A stretch of DNA of 64,000 bases, taken from contig CAKPHY010000004.1 in NCBI GenBank assembly GCA_934162285.1, positions 3,335 through 67,334 on the forward strand, written 5' to 3'. The notes beneath the pieces were generated by a model. It searched no databases. It was given only the letters and a program-made list of their open reading frames with translations, and had not been told where the DNA came from. This document shows, in pieces, positions 32,109 to 40,157 of the stretch. Source of the DNA: an uncultured Bacilli bacterium. Lineage in GTDB: Bacteria; Bacillota_I; Bacilli_A; RF39; UBA660. The position numbers and the translations under genes were made by a program. Within the stretch, counting starts at the first letter, position 1, and every line of letters begins with the position of its first letter.

Positions 32109-34406
32109 ATGGTAGGCTTAGGAGAAGAATTAAATGAATTAAAAGTCGTTAAAAGAGACGGACGTAAAGTTGATTTTAACGGAACTAAAATTGCGCTTGC
32201 AATTCAAAAAGGTTTTGAAAGTATCAAGATCATTGACGATGATAACGCATATGTATTTAAATATACTGAAAAAGATACTAATAAAGTATTTGTAGGCGTT
32301 ATGAAAAAAATCGTTAAAGATTATAAAGACAAAGAAAAAATAAAAATCGAAGAAATTCAAGATTTAATAGAAGAACAATTAAAGAAAGATAAATATGAAG
32401 ATGTTTATGAAGCTTTTAAAGAATATCGTGAACGTAGAGCTTTATCAAGAGAAACATTCTTAGGCTTTGATGAAAAAAGACGTCATCGTTTATTAAAAGC
32501 CTTTGAAAACTTAGGCTTAAAATCAGCTCATGAAGAAGATGCTAAAAGAGAAAATGCCAATGTTGATGGTGATACCGCTATGGGAACAATGCTTCAATAT
32601 GGTAGTACTATTTCTCGTGAGTTTGCTAAGTCATACTTGATGAAGAAAAAATTTGCTGAAGCTCATGAAAATGGTGATATTCATATTCATGATATGGATT
32701 TCTTACCAATGGGAACTACAACTTGTACCCAAATCGATTTGAATAAATTGTTTAAAAATGGTTTTTCAACAGGTCATGGTCATTTGAGAGAACCAAATGA
32801 TATTATGTCATATTCAGCTTTAGCAGCAATTGCCATTCAATCAAATCAAAATGATCAACATGGTGGTCAAGCAATCCCAGCATTTGATTTCTATTTAGCT
32901 CCAGGTGTTTTAAAAACTTTTAGAAAACAATTTAAACAAACATTATATGATATTTTAGATGTTACGGATTTTGCTCGCTTCTTAAATTTTGATAAAATTG
33001 CGCAAACAATCGATAAATTAACAACAATAACAGTTGATATTACTATGTTAGAACCATTCTATAAAGATTCAACAGAAGTTAAAAGAATTTTTGAAAAAGC
33101 TTATGAAAAAGCTTTACAAAAAACTGATCGCATTACTTATCAAGCAATGGAAGCCTTCATTCACAATTTAAATACAATGCATAGTAGAGCAGGAGCTCAA
33201 GTTCCATTTAGTTCAATTAACTTTGGAACTGATGTAAGTCCAGAAGGAAGAATGGTAATTAAAAATTATTTACTAGCTGCTGATGCCGGCTTAGGTCATG
33301 GTGAAACACCAATTTTCCCAATTTCAATTTTTAAAGTAAAAGAAGGCATAAATTATAATAAAGAAGATCCAAACTATGATTTATTCCACTTATCATGTGA
33401 AGTATCAGCAAAACGCTTATTTCCAAACTTCTCATTTATTGATGCTCCATTCAATTTACAATATTATAAACCAGGTGATTATCAAACCGAAGTAGGCTAT
33501 ATGGGTTGTCGTACTCGTGTTTTAGGTAATGTTGTTGATGAAGATCGTCAAATAACTCCTGGTCGTGGTAATTTATCATTTACTTCAATCAATTTACCAA
33601 GATTAGGTATTAAACATGGAATTGTTGGTGGCGCTGAAAAGCCAGATCTTGAAGGTTTTTATCAAGAATTAGGTGAAATGATGGAACTAGTTAAAGATCA
33701 ATTATTAGAAAGATTTGAAATCCAATGCAATAAACGTGTTTATAATTTCCCATTCTTATTAGGTCAAGGTGTATGGATTGATTCTGAAAAATTAAAACCA
33801 ACTGATCGCTTAAGAAAAGTATTAAGACATGGAACTTTAACTTTTGGTTTTATCGGTTTAGCTGAATGTTTAAAAGCATTAATTGGTAAACACCATGGTG
33901 AAGATCCAGAAGCTCAAAAATTAGGTTTAGAAATTATTGGCTTTATGCGTAAAAAAGCTGATGAATATGCTAGTAAATATCGTTTAAATTTCTCAGTAAT
34001 AGCAACACCAGCCGAAGGACTTTCAGGTCGATTTGTTAAAATTGATCGTGCTATATATGGAAAAATTAAAGGCGTAACTGATCGTGAATACTATACAAAT
34101 TCATTTCATATCCCTGTTTACTATAATATCTCAATTAAAAATAAAATTCATTTAGAAGCTCCATATCATGCATTAACTAATGCCGGACATATAACTTATA
34201 TAGAGTTAGATGGTGATACAACTGCTAATGTTGAAGCTTTTGAAAAAGTAGTTCGTATTATGAAAGAAGAAGGAATTGGTTATGGCGCTATTAACCATCC
34301 AGTTGATCGTGACCCAGTATGTGGTTATGTAGGAATTATTGGAGATGTTTGTCCAGGATGTGGTCGCCGTGAAGGTGAAGGAATTCCTGTAGATAAATTA
34401 AATTAG
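32109..34406 (+). CDS. nrdD: Anaerobic ribonucleoside-triphosphate reductase, large subunit
   Basis: 765 residues. ATP-cone at the N-terminus (LKVVKRDGRKVDFNGTKIAL), the glycyl-radical enzyme barrel (GNLSFTSINLPRLGIKHG, VDITMLEPFY, FSSINFGTDVSPEGR) and the C-terminal block DPVCGYVGIIGDVCPGCGRR. That block contains the Zn-binding cysteines and the CGY region of the radical glycine loop. It reduces NTPs to dNTPs without oxygen. The FERIRRITGYL tail that is normally fused at the C-terminus is encoded by the next small gene. GGAGGT ribosome site; strong coupling to downstream genes. Confidence 0.95.
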   Translation: MVGLGEELNELKVVKRDGRKVDFNGTKIALAIQKGFESIKIIDDDNAYVFKYTEKDTNKVFVGVMKKIVKDYKDKEKIKIEEIQDLIEEQLKKDKYEDVYEAFKEYRERRALSRETFLGFDEKRRHRLLKAFENLGLKSAHEEDAKRENANVDGDTAMGTMLQYGSTISREFAKSYLMKKKFAEAHENGDIHIHDMDFLPMGTTTCTQIDLNKLFKNGFSTGHGHLREPNDIMSYSALAAIAIQSNQNDQHGGQAIPAFDFYLAPGVLKTFRKQFKQTLYDILDVTDFARFLNFDKIAQTIDKLTTITVDITMLEPFYKDSTEVKRIFEKAYEKALQKTDRITYQAMEAFIHNLNTMHSRAGAQVPFSSINFGTDVSPEGRMVIKNYLLAADAGLGHGETPIFPISIFKVKEGINYNKEDPNYDLFHLSCEVSAKRLFPNFSFIDAPFNLQYYKPGDYQTEVGYMGCRTRVLGNVVDEDRQITPGRGNLSFTSINLPRLGIKHGIVGGAEKPDLEGFYQELGEMMELVKDQLLERFEIQCNKRVYNFPFLLGQGVWIDSEKLKPTDRLRKVLRHGTLTFGFIGLAECLKALIGKHHGEDPEAQKLGLEIIGFMRKKADEYASKYRLNFSVIATPAEGLSGRFVKIDRAIYGKIKGVTDREYYTNSFHIPVYYNISIKNKIHLEAPYHALTNAGHITYIELDGDTTANVEAFEKVVRIMKEEGIGYGAINHPVDRDPVCGYVGIIGDVCPGCGRREGEGIPVDKLN

Positions 34407-34415
34407 GAGGAAAAT

Positions 34416-34580
34416 ATGGAAAAAGTTGAAGAAAAAATTGTTAAAGAACCTAAAAAAGTAGGCGAAGGCGTAGGCTTCGAAAGAATCAGAAGAATCACCG
34501 GTTATTTAGTAGGTACAGTAGATCGTTTCAACAATGCCAAAAAAGCTGAAGTAAGAGATCGTGTAAAACATACATTATGA
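34416..34580 (+). CDS. Small protein equivalent to the C-terminal tail of NrdD
   Basis: 54 residues: VGFERIRRITGYLVGTVDRF followed by NNAKKAEVRDRVKHTL. In many Bacillota this sequence is the end of NrdD itself. Here nrdD stops after the Zn motif and, 9 bases later behind AGGAGG, this short frame begins with a charged spacer (MEKVEEKIVKEPKKVGEG). It ends in an ATGA overlap with nrdG, so all three are one translation unit. It probably works as a separately made tail or as an accessory to the reductase-activase complex. Confidence 0.8.
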   Translation: MEKVEEKIVKEPKKVGEGVGFERIRRITGYLVGTVDRFNNAKKAEVRDRVKHTL

Positions 34581-35128
34581 AAATTAGATTAGCAGGGCCT
34601 ATTTTAAAAGATAGTATTGTAGATGGTCCGGGAATTCGAGCAGTAATATGGACTCAAGGCTGTAAACATGCCTGTCCTGGCTGCCATAATCCCGAAACTC
34701 ATTCATTTACAGGCGGTACTCTTTATGATGTTGAAGATATAAAACATAAAATCGATGAATTAATCGATCAAGATGGTGTAACATTTTCAGGTGGCGATCC
34801 TATGTACCAAATTGAAGCCTGTTTAGAATTAGCTAAATACATTAAAACTAAAAATTTAAATATTTGGTGTTATACCGGTTTTACATTTGAAAACATTTTA
34901 GAAAAAGCCAAAGAAAATAAAGACTACTTAGATTTTTTAGAACAAATAGATGTCTTAGTTGATGGACCATTTATTCTAAGTAAACGTAGCTTGAGTACTC
35001 TTTACAGAGGATCAACTAATCAAAGACTTATCGATGTTCCTAAAAGTTTAAAAGAAAATGAAACAATAACTATCGAAGAAAAAGATCGTAGATTAAAACA
35101 AGAAAAAAAAGAATGCATCTTTATTTAG
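34577..35128 (+). CDS. nrdG: Anaerobic ribonucleotide reductase activase
   Basis: 183 residues. Radical SAM motif CKHACPGC with the NrdG context (IVDGPGIRAVIWTQGC, PGCHNPETHSF), SGGDPM and the VDVLVDGPF-like end region (DVLVDGPFILSKR). It generates the glycyl radical on NrdD. It overlaps the small tail gene by ATGA. The stop lies inside a bidirectional terminator shared with the convergent gene. Confidence 0.93.
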   Translation: MKIRLAGPILKDSIVDGPGIRAVIWTQGCKHACPGCHNPETHSFTGGTLYDVEDIKHKIDELIDQDGVTFSGGDPMYQIEACLELAKYIKTKNLNIWCYTGFTFENILEKAKENKDYLDFLEQIDVLVDGPFILSKRSLSTLYRGSTNQRLIDVPKSLKENETITIEEKDRRLKQEKKECIFI

Positions 35129-35143
35129 CATTCTTTTTTCTTG
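35101..35143. terminator. Bidirectional terminator between convergent genes
   Basis: GAATGC / GCATTC core extended by A and T runs on both sides. It lies within the overlapping 3' ends of nrdG and the minus-strand gene. Confidence 0.85.
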
Positions 35144-35972
35144 AATTTAATAACTCTAAATCATCTTCGTAATGAGACCCAATTTTTTCTAAATATTTTA
35201 CCTTTTCTTCATTACCCATTTCACTTATAAAAAGGTGAATTTCATCTTTAAAATAACTAAGATCACCTTGAAAAATTACAATTAAACTTCTAAGAAATAA
35301 TTCTAAAATAGTCATAATAGGATCTTTGTCCCCATTAAAGTTACATAAAATTGAACTTAAAGCAGAACCAAAACAATTTTCAAGATCTAAACAAACAAGA
35401 CCTAAATCTTTTTTATCTTCAAGTAAGTTATTAAGTTTTTCAACATCAAAATTATTATCAGCCAGTGCTAAACTAAGTTCAGGACATATAAAAGGCATTT
35501 CATATTTTATGCGATCAAAGAAAAGCAAATTAGGATTCTTTTTGATCTCTTCTTCTAACAAAGTCAAAAAGATAATATGCAAATCTCGATTATTTTTAAT
35601 ACAAGAATCACCACTATAACCACTTTTATCATTAAAATCCAGTTCAAATAAAAGAAAAGAAGTGTTAAAAATATAATTTTCAATCAAATTTGTATCAATA
35701 CCTATTAAAAAAGGTACAGTGAATCCCTTAGGATAAACATTAAATTCAGTTTTTTTTAAAAAATATTTTTTTAAATCAACTCCTGTAATACCAGCTTTAC
35801 TAAGTTCATACAATTTTTGATTCAAACTTATTACAAGATCACGATATTTAATATTTATTTCTTCAAACTTTTTAGAATTTTTCTCACCATTTACATCTAA
35901 TACATAAAGTTGCTCTAAATAATTATATAAATTTGAACCATCTTCATAAATAGCATCCAATAAAGTATCCAT
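35121..35972 (-). CDS. Conserved hypothetical protein, paralogue of 36038-36916
   Basis: 283 residues, soluble, mostly helical, acidic. It shares an ordered series of blocks with its neighbour at 36038-36916: GITGVDLKKYFLKK / GLKLSDLKKYLSMK, DLHIIFLTLLEEE / DFHVLFLKILEEM, ICPELSLALADNNFDVEKL / IIPGLELEFVNNNFDVDAL and FLRSLIVIFQGDLSYFKDE / YFRALVVFFNGDLTFSEND, then MGNEEKVKYLEKIGSHYEDD. I do not recognise the family. The 3' end overlaps nrdG by 8 bases tail to tail. Confidence 0.65.
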   Translation of the reverse strand: MDTLLDAIYEDGSNLYNYLEQLYVLDVNGEKNSKKFEEINIKYRDLVISLNQKLYELSKAGITGVDLKKYFLKKTEFNVYPKGFTVPFLIGIDTNLIENYIFNTSFLLFELDFNDKSGYSGDSCIKNNRDLHIIFLTLLEEEIKKNPNLLFFDRIKYEMPFICPELSLALADNNFDVEKLNNLLEDKKDLGLVCLDLENCFGSALSSILCNFNGDKDPIMTILELFLRSLIVIFQGDLSYFKDEIHLFISEMGNEEKVKYLEKIGSHYEDDLELLNSRKKNAK

Positions 35973-36037
35973 AAAATTCCCCCTAAAAAATGCCTTTATT
36001 ATATTTCACAAATTAGAAAAAAGCAATAAAAAAAGAA

Positions 36038-36916
36038 CTATTTTATTTTGGTTCTCTCACATAATTTAATATCATCTTCCAAATGCTTACCAATATTAGA
36101 AATAAAATTTTTATTTTCTTCATTACCAAACTTTTCTAATATATTTTTTAGATCATTTTCACTAAAGGTAAGATCACCATTAAAGAAAACAACTAATGCT
36201 CTAAAATAAGCTTCAAAAATAGACATAATAGAAGAAGATTTAAATCCTTCATAATTAATCAATATACTAGCCAATGTTGCTAAAAGCGCATCTTCAAGTT
36301 CAGCTTCTTTCGCATCTTTAATTTCGTAATTTTTATAACTTTCATAATTCAAATCAATTTTCTTAACTAAAGCGTCAACATCAAAATTATTATTAACAAA
36401 TTCTAACTCTAATCCAGGTATTATATAAGCAGCTATGTATTTTAGTTTTGAAAAATCATAAGGCATTTCTTCTAAAATTTTTAAAAACAAAACATGAAAA
36501 TCACTTTTAATTTCACATAAAAGACTATTAGTATTATCAAAATATTCTTTTAAACTTGGATCATTTTCTTCAATATCAAATGCAGCTAATGCTTCATAGC
36601 TATAGAAAATATGTGTACTAATTAAATCAATGTTTTTATAAAAATTTGGTAAAGTGAAACTAGGTTCAAAAACATTTATATCTTTTTTTAATTTCATAGA
36701 AAGATATTTCTTTAAATCCGATAATTTTAAACCTTGTCTAATAAGTTTATATAAATTATTATTAATTTTATAAGAAGTACTACTAATAGATGAACAAATA
36801 CATTTATATTGATGGCTACTTTTTTGATTATCAAGCTCTAATTGATGCAGCTTAATTAGCATATCATGTAAAGATATCGAATCGTCTAAAATAAAATCAA
36901 TTAGTTGATAATTCAT
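36038..36916 (-). CDS. Conserved hypothetical protein, paralogue of 35121-35972
   Basis: 292 residues, soluble and helical. Same block order as the downstream paralogue (DLKKYL, DFHVLFLKILEE, NNFDVDALVKKI, FRALVVFFNGDLTF, FGNEENKNFISNIGKHLEDD). Overall identity looks low, so the duplication is old. AAGGAGATG ribosome site before the ATG at 36916. Both genes lie on the minus strand and may be co-transcribed. Function unknown. Confidence 0.65.
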   Translation of the reverse strand: MNYQLIDFILDDSISLHDMLIKLHQLELDNQKSSHQYKCICSSISSTSYKINNNLYKLIRQGLKLSDLKKYLSMKLKKDINVFEPSFTLPNFYKNIDLISTHIFYSYEALAAFDIEENDPSLKEYFDNTNSLLCEIKSDFHVLFLKILEEMPYDFSKLKYIAAYIIPGLELEFVNNNFDVDALVKKIDLNYESYKNYEIKDAKEAELEDALLATLASILINYEGFKSSSIMSIFEAYFRALVVFFNGDLTFSENDLKNILEKFGNEENKNFISNIGKHLEDDIKLCERTKIK

Positions 36917-36970
36917 AGTATCATCTCCTTAGAGAAAATATTATAAATTAAAAGCAACTAAATTGTCAAA

Positions 36971-37417
36971 CTAAAGTAAAAAATCTTTAACACTTAGAAG
37001 ACTATCATCACAATTTTTATCTATTATTAAAATATTTTTTAATAAACCCATTATTTCTTTACTTTTATTATAATTATTTATAATATCACTTATAGAAATA
37101 ATGCCAACGATCTTTTTCTCATCTACAACCAGTAATCTTCTAACTCGATATTTCTTCATTATATCAATACAAGACTTGATAGAACTATTATAATCAATCG
37201 TTATTAAAGTTCGATTCATAATATCACTAATAGCACTATTATTAACAATCCCATTTATAACCAAGTCACGATCAGTTAAAACTCCAACAATTTTTTTCTT
37301 GTTTTTAATTGGTAAAAAACCAATATCATAATTTAACATTAAAAGACTTACATCTTTTAAACTATCATTGATACTACCTACAACAATATCTCTAGTCATA
37401 ATATCTTTTACTTTCAT
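36971..37417 (-). CDS. CBS-pair domain protein
   Basis: 148 residues from the ATG at 37417 (GGTGAT upstream). Two CBS motifs: MKVKDIMTRDIVVGSINDSL ... LPIKNKKKIVGVLTDRDLVI and IMNRTLITIDYNSSIKSCID ... RLLVVDEKKIVGIISISDII. Stand-alone CBS pairs usually sense adenine nucleotides or AdoMet and regulate partners. Upstream in-frame codons to 37498 overlap the divergent yunB region and lack a ribosome site. It is transcribed divergently from yunB. Confidence 0.85.
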   Translation of the reverse strand: MKVKDIMTRDIVVGSINDSLKDVSLLMLNYDIGFLPIKNKKKIVGVLTDRDLVINGIVNNSAISDIMNRTLITIDYNSSIKSCIDIMKKYRVRRLLVVDEKKIVGIISISDIINNYNKSKEIMGLLKNILIIDKNCDDSLLSVKDFLL

Positions 37418-37480
37418 ATAATCACCATTAAATAGTGTTAACAAAATAGAAAAAATCATACACTTAAGTAGGTGATCTAC

Positions 37481-38173
37481 TTGAAAAAAAGAATGCATTT
37501 AAAAAGAAAGAAAAAAAATTTCAAAAAATTTTTAATTATAATTATTATATTAATAATACTAGCATTACTATTAAAAAAATATGTAAGTGTTAAACCCTTA
37601 ATTATTGCTTATAGTGAAATGGAAACTAATAAACTAGCAACATTAATAATAAATACAGCGATCCTAAAAGAAAATACTGAAGAAAAAATAAATGATATTT
37701 ATAAAATAAATGATACAGCTATAACTAATATTAGTTATGACACCAAAGAGTTAAATAAAATACTTACTAATATTACTTTAAAAATTCAAAATTATTTTGG
37801 AGCCATCGAATCCGGCAACATCGACGATATCGGAATAGACATTTTAGATAAATATAATTACAACAATCTTAAAAAAGGACCAATAATTTATATACCAATG
37901 GGCTATCTAACAGGTAGCCCTTTTTTAGCAAATGTTGGACCCAAAATTCCTTTAAAAATAACCCTAATAGGTGATGTTCGAACTGACATAAAAACAGAAG
38001 TAAAAGATTATGGATTAAATAATGCTTTACTAAAAATTTACATTCATGTCGAAGTAGTAACACAATCAATATTTCCTTTAGTTTCAAGCATTCAAACAAC
38101 GATAGTAGAATACCCAGTCGTTTTAAAAATAATTGAAGGTAAAGTTCCTAGCTTTTACTTACCAAATACTTAA
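37481..38173 (+). CDS. yunB: YunB-like sporulation protein
   Basis: About 230 residues with an N-terminal basic tip and membrane helix (FLIIIIILIILALLLKK). YunB signature: PIIYIPMGYLTGSPFLANVG, GPKIPLKITLIGDVRTDIKT, EVKDYGLNNALLKIYIHVEV and VVLKIIEGKVPSFY. In Bacillus subtilis YunB is a sigma-E-dependent sporulation protein. A TTG start at 37481 is preferred because AGGTGAT lies 4 bases upstream, as at many ATG starts here; the GTG at 37472 overlaps that site and an ATG at 37493 is possible. YutD, a neighbour in Bacillus, lies 1.7 kb downstream. Confidence 0.85.
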   Translation: MKKRMHLKRKKKNFKKFLIIIIILIILALLLKKYVSVKPLIIAYSEMETNKLATLIINTAILKENTEEKINDIYKINDTAITNISYDTKELNKILTNITLKIQNYFGAIESGNIDDIGIDILDKYNYNNLKKGPIIYIPMGYLTGSPFLANVGPKIPLKITLIGDVRTDIKTEVKDYGLNNALLKIYIHVEVVTQSIFPLVSSIQTTIVEYPVVLKIIEGKVPSFYLPNT

Positions 38174-38214
38174 ATAAAAACTATAGTTCGTGTTATAATA
38201 TAATAGGTGATAAT

Positions 38215-39870
38215 ATGAAAAAGAAAGTAAAACTAAGGTATGATCGAATAGCAATATTTGCAGTTTTTTGCTTTCTTGCTGTATTTTTATTTATAAAAAG
38301 TATAACATTCTTATTTTCTAAAATAAATCCTAAAACAGAAAAATACTTTTTAGCAAGTATCAGTAATAAAGTTAATTTATATGACAAAAATAAAAACAAA
38401 ATCAAAGAAGAAAATAGAGGTCAAGAAGTTTTTCTTTATGTTGATACTATAAAAGATGAATATAGTAAAGTAAAGTATCAAGGTAAAAACTACTATGTCA
38501 AAAATGAAGAGTTGTCTAAAGAATATAGTGATGTCGTTTTAATAAAAGATCTATATGTTCGAACAGCAACTGTTTTATTAGATGGTATCAGTGTTTTAAA
38601 TTACATTCCGAAAGGATCAAAACTTGAAGTCCTTGGCTTTGATGAAATAGATAATAATGGCAATGTTTTTAATTATAAAGTAAAATATGATAATCAAGTC
38701 GGGTATGTAAATGAAGAATATTTAGTTGGTTCTAAAGAAGAATCACTTATTAACTATGATCAAAATGGTAATTATCTAATTCATAAAGCTAGAACCAGTA
38801 GCTATGGTGGCAATGCTGGAGATTTAGATTTTTATCCTCGTCAAAAAGGTAATTTTCAAAACAATAAAATGCCTGATAAAGTCCGTGCTTTATACTTAAA
38901 TGGTGAAGCTATTTATGAAGCCCAAGATTATATTGAAATAGCTAAAGGTAGTCAAATAAATGCCTTTGTTATCAATATTAAAGATGATGTATTATCATAT
39001 AAATCAGAAGTAGCCAAAGAATTTTCTTTAAGAAGCTATAATAATGCTTTGGGATCAATTGAAAAATATAAGCAAAATATTGAACTTTTAAAAAATAATG
39101 GATATTACTTAATTGGGCGAATTTCGGTTTTTAAAGATTACGCTTATGCTCTTGATAATCCTAACAATGCTATAACTGATAAAAATGGAGATCTTTATAA
39201 ACATAATGGTTCATATTGGCCAAGTGCTTATAATACTAATGTCTGGGAATACAACTTAAAGCTAGCTTTAGAAGCAATTGAATTATTTGGTTTTAATGAA
39301 ATACAATTTGATTATGTTCGCTTTCCAGATGGCACTAGCAGTCTTGAAAAAGATGGCGTAATCGATATGAAAAATAATTATAACATCTCTAAGATTCAAG
39401 CTATTCAAACTTTCCTCATGTATGCAACTGATATATTACATCAAAAAGAAGTTTATGTTTCTGCTGATGTTTTTGGTGAAAGTGCTCATACATACGTTAA
39501 CTCTTATGGTCAATATTGGGGAGCAATTTCCAATGTTGTTGACGTAATAAGTGCCATGCCATACCCCGATCACTTCAATATAAATCAATATGGGATAGAA
39601 GAACCAGTATGGACAAATCCCTATAAATTGTTGTATACTTGGAGTAAGAATTTTGCAATGAAACGTCAAAGTGAAATACCAACTCCTGCTATAATGCGAA
39701 CTTGGATTCAAGCTTATAATACAACTAAAACTCCAGCTGTAGAATATAATGCTGAAAAAATAAAAGAGCAAATAAAAGGACTAGAAGATGGCGGAGCCGT
39801 TGGGGGATATATGACTTGGAATTCAGTTTCCAGCAAATCAAAATATCGTGAAATTGCAAATTCAATGTGA
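38215..39870 (+). CDS. Membrane-anchored putative glycoside hydrolase (DUF4015 type) with SH3-like domains
   Basis: 551 residues. Membrane helix (15-35), two SH3-like stretches (KVNLYDKNKNK and VLIKDLYVRTATVLLDG regions, 45-180), then the DUF4015 TIM-barrel-like domain from about 205: PDKVRALYLNGEAIY, INAFVINIKDD, NGYYLIGRISVFKD, FNEIQFDYVRFPDG (the conserved acidic FDYVRFP) and VSADVFGESAHTY. The family is predicted to cleave glycosidic bonds in wall polymers. TATAAT at 38194-38199 and AGGTGAT give a short leader. Its TGA stop is followed 7 bases later by yutD. Confidence 0.85.
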   Translation: MKKKVKLRYDRIAIFAVFCFLAVFLFIKSITFLFSKINPKTEKYFLASISNKVNLYDKNKNKIKEENRGQEVFLYVDTIKDEYSKVKYQGKNYYVKNEELSKEYSDVVLIKDLYVRTATVLLDGISVLNYIPKGSKLEVLGFDEIDNNGNVFNYKVKYDNQVGYVNEEYLVGSKEESLINYDQNGNYLIHKARTSSYGGNAGDLDFYPRQKGNFQNNKMPDKVRALYLNGEAIYEAQDYIEIAKGSQINAFVINIKDDVLSYKSEVAKEFSLRSYNNALGSIEKYKQNIELLKNNGYYLIGRISVFKDYAYALDNPNNAITDKNGDLYKHNGSYWPSAYNTNVWEYNLKLALEAIELFGFNEIQFDYVRFPDGTSSLEKDGVIDMKNNYNISKIQAIQTFLMYATDILHQKEVYVSADVFGESAHTYVNSYGQYWGAISNVVDVISAMPYPDHFNINQYGIEEPVWTNPYKLLYTWSKNFAMKRQSEIPTPAIMRTWIQAYNTTKTPAVEYNAEKIKEQIKGLEDGGAVGGYMTWNSVSSKSKYREIANSM

Positions 39871-39877
39871 GGTAACT

Positions 39878-40153
39878 ATGAAAATAAAAATAAATGATAA
39901 AGAATATGAATTACTTGAAAACTATAAAGATGGTTTTAATCAAGAAGAATTTACAAAATGTTTAACTGAGTTTTATGATAATTACGATTACATTTTAGGT
40001 GATTGGGCTTATGGTAAATTGCGATTAAAAGGTTTTTGTGATAAAAGCAATAAAAACTTTAACAATGTAAATGATATAAAAAATAAAGAAAAGTACATAA
40101 AAGAAGAATGTGCTTATGAATGTAAATACTTTTTAGTAAAGATATGTAGGTGA
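39878..40153 (+). CDS. yutD: YutD family protein
   Basis: 91 residues. YELLENYKDGFNQEEFTKCL, YDNYDYILGDWAYGKLRLKG and the cysteine-containing end EECAYECKYFLVKICR match YutD (conserved YDYIvGDWgygqLRLKGF). Function unknown; in Bacillus it lies near yunB and lytH. The ATG at 39878 follows GAGGT; an upstream in-frame start would overlap the hydrolase gene. The next gene starts 4 bases after the stop. Confidence 0.85.
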   Translation: MKIKINDKEYELLENYKDGFNQEEFTKCLTEFYDNYDYILGDWAYGKLRLKGFCDKSNKNFNNVNDIKNKEKYIKEECAYECKYFLVKICR

Positions 40154-40157
40154 ATAT

